From positions 1,532,001 through 1,596,000 of the forward strand of contig OZ034978.1 in NCBI GenBank assembly GCA_964030785.1: a stretch of DNA of 64,000 nucleotides. The letters are read 5' to 3'. The DNA comes from Siderastrea siderea (lineage: Eukaryota > Cnidaria > Anthozoa > Scleractinia > Rhizangiidae). The notes under the pieces were generated by a model, which had not been told where the DNA came from, did not search any database, and saw nothing but the letters and a program-made list of their open reading frames with translations. Positions 33,203 through 46,900 of the stretch are shown here, piece by piece (position 1 is the first letter of the stretch; every line of letters begins with the position of its first letter). A program made the translations under genes and the position numbers.

Positions 33203-35949
33203 AAAGTGATAATTATTTATCTGACTATAAAGGCTACACCTTGACATGTTCTTTTTTTTTTGGAAATAGCTGTACATAGCAAAGATTCGGTGAGAATTAC
33301 AAGATATTTTGGTTGGAAAACACATTCAATCATGTTCTGGGTGCCGCATGGTCAAAATATAAAAAACAATGGGTTTGATCCAAAGGTACGACCCTTGTGT
33401 TTTCTTTGTAAAACCGCGATTTTGTAACTCTCACAAAAGTGTTCTCTTTTGAAATGTGCGCTCCTCTCAAAATGCTGGAAGCACTCTTTTTCAGGATTGT
33501 CTGAGTGCAAACAAAACTTTCATTGGCGGAACAAAAAAAAAAGAAACTTGACTCAAATATTGTTTACCGGAAACAAAGGATTATCGCTCCTTTTCAAAGT
33601 TTGTAGCTAGCCCGACATGGTCCGTTTCCAGAAGTTGTTCTACAATTACATTCTCAGCATTCTATGTCGGTAGGAAAATAAAACGAAAGCGAGCTTGTTG
33701 AGAACTAGGGTAGTATTATGTCACATGCAATGTGAAGACACAAGACAAATAGAGACTCAGCACTCCAAGCAGCCTCGCTATTTTAAATAAACGGCCGCCT
33801 CGAGACTTGTGTTCCAGTGCTCTTATTTAAAGGCGCCAAGTCCCGCTTGTCATCCCGGGTTGTCATTCACATTCCTCTTATTTGATCAACATAATCGTAA
33901 CCATTTACCCAGCTCTGCCATCTTTTACACAACAACATCACCAAACGGCCAAAACAGACTTTTGGTGGTTTGAACCGTAACGCATATGGACTAATCAAAT
34001 TGATAAACGAATACACCCATGATATTGCCGCAGAAAATTATATCAAAAAGGGCAGGCCAACAACGCAATAAAACTTTCATAATCCAGAAAATTTCTTTCC
34101 AACATCTCGAATTATTTCGCATATTCAGAAGCTATCAGTTTATCAGAAGCCCACCACAATTAACCATAATAACTAAAGAAAAGGCCATAAACAACTAAAT
34201 GTGTGGACTCAAACGTATGACAACGAGTACGAAGTACCCTAGATTACAACGCGAGATGCGAGAGATGAAAGCGAGGACAACGATGTGTTGAATGTGTCGC
34301 TCCCCTTTAAATTATTTCGTTCTTACTAACTTACCTGCGAGAATCTGTTTTCGTTCATATTTAATACAAAGGAAAGTAAAACAACACAAGTTTTGTAATA
34401 AAAATGTTATTTTTTCGCTGAGCGTTGCGAAATTATTTTGCATAGCCGAGGTATCATCATGAGCGACAAAAATTTTAATTACAACCTATAGGGTCAGCAC
34501 GATTAAGTAGGAAAAGTGAGCGAGACATTCAAAGTCGTTGTCATCGGCTATTATGGCCGTGTTCAATAGATTCTGGGATCTCTTGCATTCATTTTATGAG
34601 GGCGGCATGGTTTGGTTAATGGCTCGCATGCCTCGCATGGCTCGCACTTTGATAGTGCATCCCCGATTTTAAATATAAAGTAATTTGCAAGTTAAAATCG
34701 TGCTGCGAGGGGCAACGAGCCAAGTAGCTTTTTCAAACCGTGGTAGCGGTTTTCGTAAATATTTTGATAATAGACCTCTGAAACAGGTTATACTGACAGA
34801 CAGCACGAAATATAATCACCATGCGAGCATATTTTAGCCATTTTTGAAATTATAATATCCTTCTTACCTTGAGATGTTAACGGTTCTTTGTGTTCACATC
34901 TCCGCTGTGTCTGAAGTCAGTCCATCGGAGGCGCAACAACGCTTTTTATTATCTGGGAGGAATCAAAGTACTCAAATTTAGTGAATAGGATCCACTCAGA
35001 CATTTCCAAAATACGATGATTCAAAACGCCTGGATCGCTAATTTAACAACCCAGGTAAAAAACAAATAATTTCTTATTAGCTGAATATCTGAAAATTCCA
35101 TTCCTAAGTTTTCGGGTGATGTATCATTCTAATTAAGATGTTTCAGTGAAAGGACAGTAGAAAACCTGCGTAACTTTAAGACCAGGAGAATGGCGAAATA
35201 GACTCCTACGGCGTTAAAATGGTATGGTCTATTTAGTCGGTTATTCAGTGCGTATGGACAGAAAGTAAATACTAATACTAGCGAGAAGTAAATAACTGCT
35301 TACCGTTTTAGACCGAAATATGCGTTCCTGATCAAGAAGATATCCCAAAACAGCAATTTGTAGAAACAAGTTCCTAAGTGTAAACGACGTCGTCATATCA
35401 CCGCGTGGTTTATGAAAAGTGGGATGCTTGTTTTCACTCTAATTGACAATGAGTCGTCCGATACTGCAAAAAGGGGCGTAGAAGAGGTTTACCAGATACA
35501 GATGTCATACTGTTTGGATCCTTGTCAATAAAGGTGTTTATTTGCCTTTGTCATGTTTATTGCATTCTCGTGCGTCAATACCAATCGACGTTGACCATGG
35601 TGACCTCCACGCCAGAAACAAACCTAAATTTTTTTCCAGCAACCCACCTTTCAGTGTGTGTCAGTGAGCCAGGAAGTGGGCGCTGTGTATCATTTTCCAG
35701 CAAAAATTGTTTCAGAAGAAAAAAACGTCAGCAAGCAATCATTTCCTAACTAATTCCCAGCAAATTGTTTATTTTGATATGTTACTTCCCAGCCAGCATC
35801 ATGCTGCATGCGGAGCGGGTATTTTGTATATCGGCTCCACTAAGCACTCCTGAATTCTCACTGTATCTTGAAAACAAAGATTTTACTAAGCATGAAACTT
35901 TGCTGTGAGTTAAGCATTTCTTATCTTGAAGACAGCTTTGCAGAATGAG
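33203..35949. other. Intergenic, no gene seen
   Basis: No recognisable exon on either strand. Short CTCGCATG repeats occur at 34622-34648. A minus-strand donor-like CAAGGTAAG at about 34866 could be the edge of an unseen 5' exon but is unsupported. Confidence 0.4.
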
Positions 35950-35981
35950 TGGTTCATGTTTTCGCAAAGGTTAAGTGGAAA

Positions 35982-36146
35982 ACGAGGAGTGCGGAGTGCG
36001 GAGTGCGGAGTGCGGAGTGCGGAGTGCGGAGTGTGGAAAATGCGGAGTGTAGAAAATGCGGAGTGTGGAAAGTGCGGAGTGTGGAAAATGAGGAGTGTAG
36101 AAAATGCGGAGTGTGGAAAATGCGGAGTGTAGAAAATGCGGAGTCT
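35982..36146. repeat. Minisatellite in left arm, GAGTGCGG and 16-bp variant
   Basis: About six 8-bp GAGTGCGG units followed by about eight GAGTGTGGAAAATGCG or GAGTGTAGAAAATGCG units. Its inverted partner is at 37326-37520. Confidence 0.95.
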
Positions 36147-36459
36147 TAAAGAAAAATATAGAAAAAGCTTAAAAGAAAAAAAAATGAGGTCATATCGCCA
36201 CACGTAGGTATAACTCGATATAACTCCTTCCCGTATGTAGACCCTGGAAAAGAACAGTACTCTTAACGAAATGAAAAAATAATTTTTTTTGTTTGATTGT
36301 TTGTTTTCAAAACCGCGAAATTTAGTGCTCGTAAAACACGTCTTTCGAATTCTAGATAAATAAATGAAGTTGTGTAGTTTTTATTTCCGGTTAAGCCATA
36401 GTAGTTGTTTCCGGTAAGAAAAAAGTGTGAAGAAGTGATACGGATGCGGTGACAATTTT

Positions 36460-36724
36460 GCAGGAAAATTTCGTCAGCTACCACACAACATCGTGGTCAA
36501 GCACGTTGACCGTCGGCAGGTACGCAGGGACGTCAACACAGGGGCGTTGGTGTACAGCACAGACTTTACCAGTACCTATTACCATCCCAGTCCTGCGGAT
36601 ATCATGCGAAAAACCCTGTTTTTGACGGACGTGTACATATCGACTTCAGCACCTACCACTCACTTGATGAAAGCCAGAAGGAAATGCTAAAAGAACATGG
36701 ACTGATTGTTAATATCGTTAATTA
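36460..36724 (+). pseudogene. Protein-like core of the fold-back element, unrecognised
   Basis: After an acceptor-like TTTTGCAG (about 36464), one frame reads HVDRRQVRRDVNTGALVYST and TSTYYHPSPADI. After one frameshift another reads VHIDFSTYHSLDESQKEML and ends EHGLIVNIVN at a TAA (36722-36724). Amino-acid composition is protein-like and both halves join naturally, suggesting a single decayed coding sequence. It could be a captured host exon or an element gene. Family unknown. Confidence 0.4.
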
Positions 36725-37325
36725 ACAGTAATGCTACACGCGTGGATTTGTTTTATTGACCTCAGTATTCGTTACTGTTTTTCATAGCTACAAAAAAAAT
36801 AATGTACGATTTAGCAATGAAACTCAATGATGCATCGCTTTTTCAAAGAACATGGACTGATTGTTAATATCGTTAATTCACAATAATGCTACGCGCGTTA
36901 AAATGCAATGATGCATGAAGGAGTTTTATAGAGTGATATACCTTGTTACTTGTGTCTGTGTGAAGATATCACCTTTAATTAAACATTTAAAACGATCTTA
37001 CCAAGAATATAGCGGAATTAAAGATTATTTTTTAATTTCCTTTTCCATACAAGCTTTTTGTATTCATTAATTTTCATTAATTTTCACGAGTACTTTATTT
37101 CTATAGAATTCGAAAGACGTGTTTACGAGTACTTAATTTCGCGATTTTTAAAATAAGCGTAAAAATAAATTTTGTGATTTTTCATTTTGTTAAGAGTAGT
37201 TCGCCCTTTCCAGGGTCTGCACAGTGGGCAAGGGGAGCAATATAGGGTGTGGCACCTTATATAATTGAGTACGTGTGGCGATATTACCTTATTTTTTCTT
37301 TTGACCTTTTTATATATTTTTCTTT

Positions 37326-37520
37326 AACACTCCGCATTTTCCACACTCCGCATTTCTACACTCCGCGTTTTCGACACTACGCATTTTCTACACTCCGCAT
37401 TTTCTACACTCCACATTTTCCACACTCCGCATTTTCTACACTCCGCGTTTTCCACACTCCGCATTTTCTACACTCCTCATTTTCCACACTCCGCACTCCG
37501 CACTCCGCACTCCGCGTTTT
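37326..37520. repeat. Minisatellite in right arm, inverted copy
   Basis: Units of CACTCCGCATTTTCCA and CACTCCGCATTTTCTA, ending in four CACTCCG octamer-like units. It mirrors the array at 35982-36146. Confidence 0.95.
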
Positions 37521-37637
37521 CCACTTAACCGCAAAATGGTTGTTCGGGACCGAAAAGTTTTCGTGGCTTTCGAGAAACGACCACCTAGAGGGAAAAACCT
37601 ATTCGTACGCGCGCTTCGGCGCGCTGGCGCGTGCAAA

Positions 37638-37662
37638 GCTGGGGGGGGGGGGGAGGGGGGGC
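37638..37662 (+). repeat. Long G-run, candidate G-quadruplex
   Basis: A near-continuous run of G (two blocks split by one A) followed by CGCAAG, about 330 bp upstream of the SLC22 start. The same GGGGGGCGCAAG junction ends the G-rich stretch at 58459-58497. Confidence 0.6.
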
Positions 37663-37994
37663 GCAAGTATGGCAGGGAGTGGGTACAATACACTTTGCGA
37701 TGGCTTGAGATAAAAAGTATAGCCATGGAAGATTGACAAAAAAACAATAAAATAATTACGCCGTATTTAACATTCTTTGTTCATGTCACAATGACATGTA
37801 TTTGCAATGTTCGACAATGTGGCTTCTGTCAGTCATATTTGACCCGCGCTGACAATGAAATGACTAGCAATGTGACAGCATTGCAACGTTTCAGTTTGCA
37901 CACTGAATGCAGGGATCGTTTAAGCGCTGGCGAACTTCTCTCGTAAACATTAACAACTAATACAATTTGGTAAGACAAATAACGCTCATTCAGT

Positions 37995-40900
37995 ATGGAA
38001 GCCGTCTGTGAGACCAGCGAAGAAGACAAAAGACCTGATTTGAATACGAGCTCGGGGACAAATAAAACGTACGAATTTGACGACTTGCTTCGATTAGTCG
38101 GGGGATTTGGCCTGTATCCGCGGTTGTTGTATGGATTCATGTGTCTGATGACGATACCTATTGGCCTTCAGCAACTCGTTCTGGTTTTCTACGGTGCCTC
38201 GCCGCCATATCACTGCACCTCAACATCGGTGAACGCCAATTCGACATGCTCCGCTGACAAGTGCTGTGCTAATTGCACCAAATATGAATTCGACGGAGAA
38301 TTTACAAGTGCAGTGTCTGAGGTATTGTTGCAGTTTTATTTCGTTTTTAAAGAGTTTTGTTTCACCATCAATTTCACATTTGTGTTGTGGTGTTTAACAT
38401 GTTTTATTGGTGGCATTTTCAAATAAATTATCATAACCGTGACCCATAACAAGACTACTGAAAGGACACGTGTTAGCCGATATCAACATATGTAGATATT
38501 TTACAGTCAGGTATACTCGAAAACTACGGTAACCTAAAGCTTGCCAAATTGTGGCTTAAAAAAGGCGTATGAGTATTATGCCATGTTTTGTAATTTTTTA
38601 AATCCATTTTACGTTGACGCCCGATTGTGATACCCATTTTACGGTGAAGATAGATCCTGAGAGGTTAAGCAATATATTGACCGCACACTCATCTCACTCA
38701 GGTTTATTTTTATACCTGTCGCCATGGCCTTCATTAGTCTCATTCATTTATGTTCTTGCTGAGCAGATGATAAGTTCTCAAGGTGGTCGACTGGAACTTG
38801 AATATGGAAGAATGAGTTCTTGAACGTCATGTGGCGATTGTGGTACAAACATGACCCGAATGTTTCTGGCAAGGAATTCAGTCATGAGCTGAATCTGCAT
38901 CATAGCTTTTTGTTTTTGCCCTGATCTAATTCGGAACCCACTTGCGTCTCTCAGCAACTAATGTTTAAGATAATCGGCCAGTCTGTTTGAGAGCGAGGTA
39001 GCCAGTTGAGACAGAAACTGCAAGATTCCGGGGCAAGATTGTCCGCACCTGGGTTACTCACTGTGCACGCAGGACGGTTGATACTTTTAAGGAATCTACA
39101 CACGCCTCGTAGGTCCAGTCATGCCCTTGATGACTTGCGGCTACACTGACCGCAAGTTGGCAGTGATCGGTTCATCCATTGCCCGTGTCAGCTTACTCTC
39201 GTGAGCTAGCCATTCAGTTCTAGAAATTTTCATTAAGAGTTGGCGATTTATGGAACCGGAGGGCCAATTGTAGCAATAACCAGCCATTGTTTTCTAAAGG
39301 CGATCAATGCGCGCAAGGCCCTTTCACAGCGTGGACAAGAAAAACGGCTAGGTACGAGTCTGCTTTTAACTGGTTTTCGTTTGTTGATGATTATTACAAA
39401 CAAGTCAAATGCGTCGCGGTGGGTATCGAAATGGACCGCCGTAGCTTCACTCATATTTTCGTGTACTGCCCTGTTCAAAAATCATTTTTTTAACCACTAT
39501 AACGGAACCAAACTTAAAGTTTACGACCGCTACATTGACGGAAGAACTTAATCATTTTATAACCTATTTCAATTCCTTTCACCCAGCACCGAAATATTCC
39601 TGGGGAATTTCTGAAAGTTCAGTTGCTTTTCTTGATATCAAAGTTTCAATCAATCAGGCAACGGCCTTTCCACCAGTGTGTACTACAAACCTACAGATTC
39701 CAACAGTAACCAAAAGCCCCATCCCATTTCTTGAATTTCAGTCGATGTTTGTGTGACAATTCCGATTTTTCCAACAAATCTGCGGAAATGTCCCAGGTTT
39801 TCAAAAAGCGTGCATCGCTACTCGACTCTGTTGTGAATGGGGCTCAACACCTCGATCAACTGATTGGCCAACTGTCATGTTAAAGATATAGATTGGCGAA
39901 GCAGGGGGGAAACTGGGCGACCACTTCTGCGAACACCTGCGAGACGTCGAAAGAAATGACAAAGACGCATCCAAACCTGTCACCTGACACCTCAATCTCC
40001 TAACACGACGGACTGCGGCCTTTCTCTACATCGAGCCAACATGTAAAGCAGTAGAAATTTACAACAAAAATTCATCTTTTAAATCGGCACTCTTAATCCC
40101 CAGGAATCAAAGAACGCTTTTTATTCAACTAATTGCGCAAATGGCGTGGCTCCACCGTTCCTCCTACAAACCACACAACCCAGAATTCCTTGTTTCGCTC
40201 TACGGTGGCCAATTCACTTTTTAAATTAAGTTAGCTAATAAATCCAGATTTTTGTGTTTCACTTCTCCACCGATGCAGCACCACAGTTTCTTTATTCATT
40301 TATTGTTCTTTAAATATGATTTCAGTGGGAGCTGATCTGTAGTAGGAGTCATCTGAAGGCCTTCAGTCAGTCAGCATACCTGGCGGGCTTGCTGATTGGT
40401 TCGTTTGCTTTCAGCAGCGTCTCGGATCACTTTGGGCGCAAGATCGCAGTGTTTCTCAGTATCGCTTTACTGGTAAGTACTTCTCTTGCTCGACCTCAGG
40501 CCGCTACATTTCTTTGGTCGTCGGCAACATCACAATCTCTTGTCGCCGTAAGCCGCGGCTAAACGTTAAAAATTGTTGTGCGACATTTTTTGGTTTAACA
40601 ATGAAACGTTTCGCACCCCGTGTTGAATGATGTTTGACTAACATTTTTTTTGTTCCATGAATGTTGCCGGAGTGATGTTAGCTGCGCGTCCAAAATTGTC
40701 AAACAACAAATGTAGAACAAAGTTGTAATGTTTAACCGCGGTTGTACAGCACCGAGAGTAGGAGAAATCTGGGGATGGCGGCGCTCTGAAAATCTACACG
40801 GTCTGACATGGTGTGAGAACTTATGTGACTTCTTTTGTGTTGCAGAACTAAATTAACACGTGCCATTGCGTCATTCTTTTTTTAATTTGCAGTTGTAATT

Positions 40901-43900
40901 TGGACAGAAGAACGTTAGTCGTACTTTGCTCTTCCTTTTCTGTTCTTTTGTGGACCAGTTGTACTCCTGTACCGTTTGTTGTGTGTAGAATCAGGGAATC
41001 AAATGTGTTCACTTGTGAACCGAACTGTGAACCAAGTACAAAACCATGGATAGAGCTGTTTTGAATTGAGCATCGTAAAACCAAAACCAATGTAATTACG
41101 AAGCAAATACAAGTAACTGGCGTACAGCGCAGAAAAACCAGTAAATCACGATTGGTTTTGGTTTTACAGAGTGTAGTAAAGCAAAACCAAAGAAGCGCGA
41201 ATTACTTTCGACACTGAAAATCACTCTACAGTATTGTGAACAAGACAAAAATGCCGCAGTATGCTATTCCGCTGATTTTTAGGAAAACATGGAAATCGAT
41301 CAGAAACATCGGTGTCATCATGCGTTACTCACCGGTACTGGACTAATCACAAGTGATAATTTATGTTCTTTACCTTCCAGGCAGGCTGTGGTACCGTTTC
41401 TGCCGTGGCGGACTGCCTTTCTCTTTTTGCTCTGTTCCGTGTTGGGGCCGGTGCTGCGGCGGCAGGCTGCCTGCTTTCTCGGTTTGTTTACTGCATGGAG
41501 CTTTCCGTCACGTCTAACAGGACTGCTGCAGGGTTTGTTAGCAACATCTTCATGACATTGGGTTACGCTATTTTGTCCTTACTAGCATATTTTTTGAGGG
41601 ACTGGAGACAATTGATGCTTGCTGTGTCGTTACCTGGAGCCCTGCTGCTCGGTTTTTGGTGGTACGTTTTAGCTTTGTATTACATTTTAGGCAAAGGAAA
41701 GCCACGGAAAACCAGTTTTCACATTCGTACTCTACCAAGTAGCTAAAGTTATGCCGTTTTCTAGGAATGGCCTTTGGAGAGACTGGTAAAGACCCGAATT
41801 CTCCGTACCAGTCTCCAAACGCATGTAAACTTGAACAAACGAAGGAACAAGTATTTTTGACAAAAATGTTATTTCCAAGAATTGACTGAGCCCACACTAT
41901 TAGCAGACAGGGAAGTTGCTAAGTAACATGCAGAACACTGTCCAGTTGTTACGTACAATAATAATTTTGGCATCTTCTTCGTCTATTCCATTTTCCTAAC
42001 TGTATGAACCAATAAACTTATCCTGAGTTTATTGGTTCTGCACTGAAAGAATTTTGGTCCAGCATTTTTCAGAATTCCGAACTCCGAACAACCTATGCTT
42101 TTGAACAACCTCCACACGCACTAGCATAGTACACCTTTATCGCCATGCGGCACGCAAAGCCCTGTTACGTGATTTGACAAACAAGCCGCCATAAGATCGT
42201 TTCTACTGATGAAACTCTTGCGGTATGAGCGAAAGTTTCAGTTTTCTGTGTAGTGTTTGTCTCAATGAAAAGGAGATGGAACATCTCAGGTATTGTGATA
42301 GATTAACCCATGAACGTACTTAGACGTAAGGCAGTGTTGTTTTTCTTAAGGTGGATTCCGGAATCTCCTCGTTGGCTTGTTGCTAATAATCGTTTAGACG
42401 AGGCTCATAGTCTGCTGATGAAGTATGCTGCCAAAAATGGCGTCACTGTTGACGCCAAACATCTGAAGCATGTGATCTCGGAGGTAAAGAAAGCTGACGT
42501 CAGGAAGGATGATACCCGGAAATATGGGACTTTTGATCTTTTCAGGACTCCTAAACTGAGAAAGAGAATTATTATCTGCTGTTTTAACTGGTAAGGTACT
42601 TGTTACTTAAATGTGAGTTACTGACGTGTTTAATCGAAGATCAGGTGTTAATACAAGTTCTGGATTTGCCTAAAGTTAAAAAAAATGGTAAATACTGGTC
42701 ATAACGTGAAAGAGTTCAAAAAACTTATGAAGAGTTTCTATGCTTTCGTTGTCGTCACTTTGCGGCTCAATTTCGTTCGAGGGAAGATAGAAAAACGTCT
42801 GAGACCCGGGTATGAAATCTACTACTTCAAAATAGATTCTTCTATTTTCATAGAAAAGTTCCTCGAGATTTTGAGGAATTAAAGGAAATGAATGAAGGGA
42901 ATCAACTCCACTCCAACATTTCTAGACATGTAGAAATGTAGTTCTGTAAATCCGTATCTTTTCGCCATCGGCTTCATTCGTGCGAAACTAAGACATCTGT
43001 AAAAAGCATTGGTAGTCTTGTCTCCTCCCCTCCCCCCCTCCCGGCTCGACCGGCGCTGGTAGGGTTGTCCACATTATGCCGGCATAATTTTGAGCTTAAT
43101 AGTGAGGCAAAAGCATCGAGCATTTTGCTGGAATAATAATGCAAAGTTTCTTCGACTCTTTGTGTTTTATATGGACTTTGCCAAAACCATGGGATTCCCA
43201 CACAAGACATGGGCCCAGGTACCACATTTTAAGACCACGCCTGGTTACAAAGTAGCAAAAACATGGCCTCCGCGGCCAGCAGTTCCAGTTCTACAAAATT
43301 GTCAGCTACCTCTTTAGACTGTTTCCATTTATACTTGTAACCAACATAAACCTGTCTTCTGTGGTCTTTTATTTATTTTTATGTTAATTATAATGGAGCA
43401 TAATAGTGATGCTATTTGAGCATAATAGTGACATTTGTTGAGCATAAAGAGCATAAACATGGAGCATACATAATGTGGACAACCCCAGGCTCTGGCCGCA
43501 CTTAAAAGACAAAAACAAACGTGGAATTGATGTCTTCGAAACACGGCCCTTTAAAATAATGTAAGAAGAGCGACCTGACTGGTGGGGAGCCGTTAAGGCC
43601 GCGGGTGACAAGCTGCTCATGAATAAATTTATAAGACAAATTTTGATGGAGGTCTTACGTTAAAAAACTTTAGATCTTGATCGTTTGGGAGCCGATTTCG
43701 TTGAAACTTAATAGAGGGCTTGAGGAACGTTGGAAGTGCAACAAGGTTGTTTTTCCTTTGATAAATTGCGTTTCTTTGCGATGCTCTGAGCTTCCAAAGT
43801 TAAGATTTGGTAAAACCCGACTCCGTGTCCAAGTTTTCGGGTTTACCTCGGTGTAAGAACCTGACAATATTTTCTTTGTTTGCTAGCTTTTGTTTTGCTG

Positions 43901-46900
43901 TACGGTATTGTTTTAAATGTTTTTGTTTCCTTTGTTTTACGTCATCCGTGAGTTTCACAGGTTCTTACACCGAGGTAAAGCCAAGTTTTCTCCTCGTGGA
44001 GAAGATAACGCTTCTTGATTTTGCCACTAATTGATCAGTTAAAACCTCTATTGTGTCACAACGGAAGCCGATTTTGTGATTTCAAGTTCCACTGAAAGTT
44101 ATAAGCCTTTAAATTAGTAAAATCGTCCTTGTTTATATTTGAAGACTTAAAACTTCTGTTAAAAAGCCTGTTTTAAAAAAGGGCTTCTGTTGTGACAACC
44201 TACAACATGCCTATTTTACCTGTCTGCTGTGTCAGTTCAGGAAATTTTATATCCGCGCTGTATTCTTGGACACAAAATTGGTGGTTTTAGGGCTTCCGAA
44301 GGCTTATCGAAGAAACACGAGTTTTTAAGCCAAGAATATTTTATTATGCAAATTATGGATATAAAAATTAAGAAGCTATTGTTAACACTCCAGAAACAAA
44401 CAATAAGTTGCATGCAATCTAAAAATCGTATGTTTTCCGTCGAAAACAAACGAAAGAAAAAAGCATTGGCGCTGAACCAATTAATATTTATACCACACAC
44501 AAAATAGAAACAGTATTTTATTTTCGTTTTGTTTTGCTGGAAAAATTCTAAAAAGTTGCAATTAACATTTCAACTAACAGATAAAGAATAAAAAGAACGG
44601 TACAGATACAACAAGCGAGTGCTCAACGCAGTTATTATTATTGTTATTATGAAAATTTTTATTTAAAAATACTTAAAATGCACAATATTTCCTGCCACAC
44701 AATTAAACGCACGAGCAATCATTGATGCATAAACCAAAGATTTTATACTGCAGACCTCACTCATGAATATTTCGCGCAATGTCGCTATCATTCGTCACAC
44801 TTCGTACATACGGTTGACTAGATCATCAGTATTCATTTATTTAAAAATAAATGAATACTGATGATCTAGTCTCTCACCCGCGGCCTAACGTATGTTAACC
44901 GTTTCAGGTTAAAGTATTGCAGTGTTCCATGTTTAATTACAGTCCGTGGAATACCAGTCAAATTCAACTTTGGTAAGGCTCACTCACCTTTTGTAACGTA
45001 ATGAAAAGGAAACGAGAATACATTTTCGTTTTCGTTAGGTTCGTAAACGCACTAGTGTACTTTGGACTGAGTGTGAACGTGAAGAATCTCGCGGGCAACA
45101 TGTACGTGAACTTCTTTATTCTCATCGTCATCGAGCTACCCAGTGCCCTCCTGGCTTGGTTCTGTCTGCAAAGGTAAAATCAGAGTTTAATTTCTGTACT
45201 CTTTGGTTAAAGTTTTAACGTCAATAAGCAAACTAGAAGACACATTATATAACTGATGATCCGGCGCGCCACGCTCAAACAGGGCCTGATCGCTGATTAC
45301 ATATCATTCAGCCCCGCCCTCTTGGATGCTTTAGTTCGTTCTTGTGAAAAATAGATTTACTTTAGTTTTAGTATTTGTCTGCTGCCATATGAGTGACACA
45401 TTTCTTATGCCATCACAGAACGTGATTCACAAAACTAACCTTCAAAAAAACTAAGTAAACCTCATTTTGTTTAATGACGTGATATCAGGGGATCGCCTTT
45501 CGGAAGAATTGAATTTGGAGGACTGTAATGAAGTTAACAGAAATCAGAACAATGTAAGATTGGAGTGATCCGGATCAACCTATTCACTTCAGATGATTGG
45601 AATCCTAGAATAGGAAATAGAGGATTAGAATTAGTACACTGGAATATGAAAATTGGAATGGGTGGGTTGGGAGCAGGGTACTAGAATCAAGAAGTTGGAC
45701 TAAGAAGTTAGAATCAGTAGATACTGATTGGAATGATACGATTAAAACAGAAGATGGGAATGGGGTGTTTGGAGTGAGGGAACTGGGCAGAAATTGGAAT
45801 AAGAGCAATTGTTTCCAAGAATCGGAACAAGAATCAGGAAGGAACATTCAGTTTGTTAACAGTTTTGGGTTAATGAAGTGAATTTACCACCGTGGTGGAT
45901 TTACGAAGTAGACTTGTTGAACGTCAAGCCTTTTAATCTGTAGCTTGAGAACTACGAGGATTTTCATTGGGATGGAATTCATTTTGTATGTGTTGCAAAG
46001 GTTATTTTAGCTTTCATTTGTGAGTTTTTGTTGTTGTCAGGTTTGGTAGACGTATTCCATACTGTGTATTCATGCTGACTGGTGGGGTGTCAGGCCTGTT
46101 GGTGCTAGCTGTACCAGATAAACCTGGTCAGTGCAATCCTAGTTTTAATTTCTTGTCAATATGCAGTAAAACCCTGAACCGTTAAGGAAAACTCAAAACT
46201 GCCGAGGTATCGGGAGTGAAGGAGGGGAAAGTCGAAAAGTTTGAGTTATTAAGATTCCTTTGTAACAATAGTTGCCTATGTCAGTGACGTCGACGACCTC
46301 GACGATAATGAAGATGATGACAGAGCCACGGCGCGGTTTTGCTGAACCCATGAAATAGATTATGAAATAATAACCCTCATTATTTCCTAATTCTATTGTT
46401 CTCGTTTGTCTATTAGGATATAACAGGCAGAAAAATCACTGTACAAAAATTGGACTGGTCATTTCTGTTTTGAATTTATTTCCTTCTAGCGAACAACGTT
46501 ATGCAAAAAAAAATTCTGAGTCCTCCCAACGGGAGTCGAACCCATGAACTTTGTAGTGCCCCCCCACAGAAAGGTTGAAATGTAGTATAAACTTGCGATA
46601 CTGCAAGGATTAATCATGCCCAATGCGATAAATGACGAGTGCATGAGCCAGAGGGGGTGAATGGTACCACTTAAGGGGACAAGGAGTGACGTACATTTTT
46701 GGAAAGCTTTTTACCCTTAGTAAAAGAATATATGTGATAGCATTTGCCAAAGTGTCGTCTTCTATGATTTTTCAACGGGGTGGGGTGAGTAAAATTTTTG
46801 GTCCTATCCTGCACTTCCAGTTAGTTAATCATGAACTTCTACTGGCCTACCCATCTAGGGTGTGGGGATTTATCTTCTGCAAAATAAGTATAAAAACTAC

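Larger units (their letters stand above)
35950..37550. mobile_element. 1.6 kb fold-back element with minisatellite arms and coding-like core
   Basis: Left arm about 35950-36370 and right arm about 37095-37550 are inverted copies. Outer ends share GGTTAAGTGGAAAACG. Next comes a minisatellite of GAGTGCGG and GAGTGTGGAAAATGCG units (35982-36146; inverted 37326-37520), then GTGTGGCGATAT, CCCTGGAAA, ACTCTTAAC and ACGTCTTTCGAATTCTA. The core holds a protein-like frame and a 50-bp direct duplication. No transposase motif recognised. Confidence 0.8.

Noticed and set aside
35910..36203. Open frames of repeated TPHFPHSAFSTLR or ECGVRSVENA type
   Set aside because: Periodic translations of the 8/16-bp minisatellite, with no evidence of expression.
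46505..46560. Complete minus-strand tRNA gene
   Set aside because: Only the T-arm is recognisable; no anticodon stem at the expected distance.
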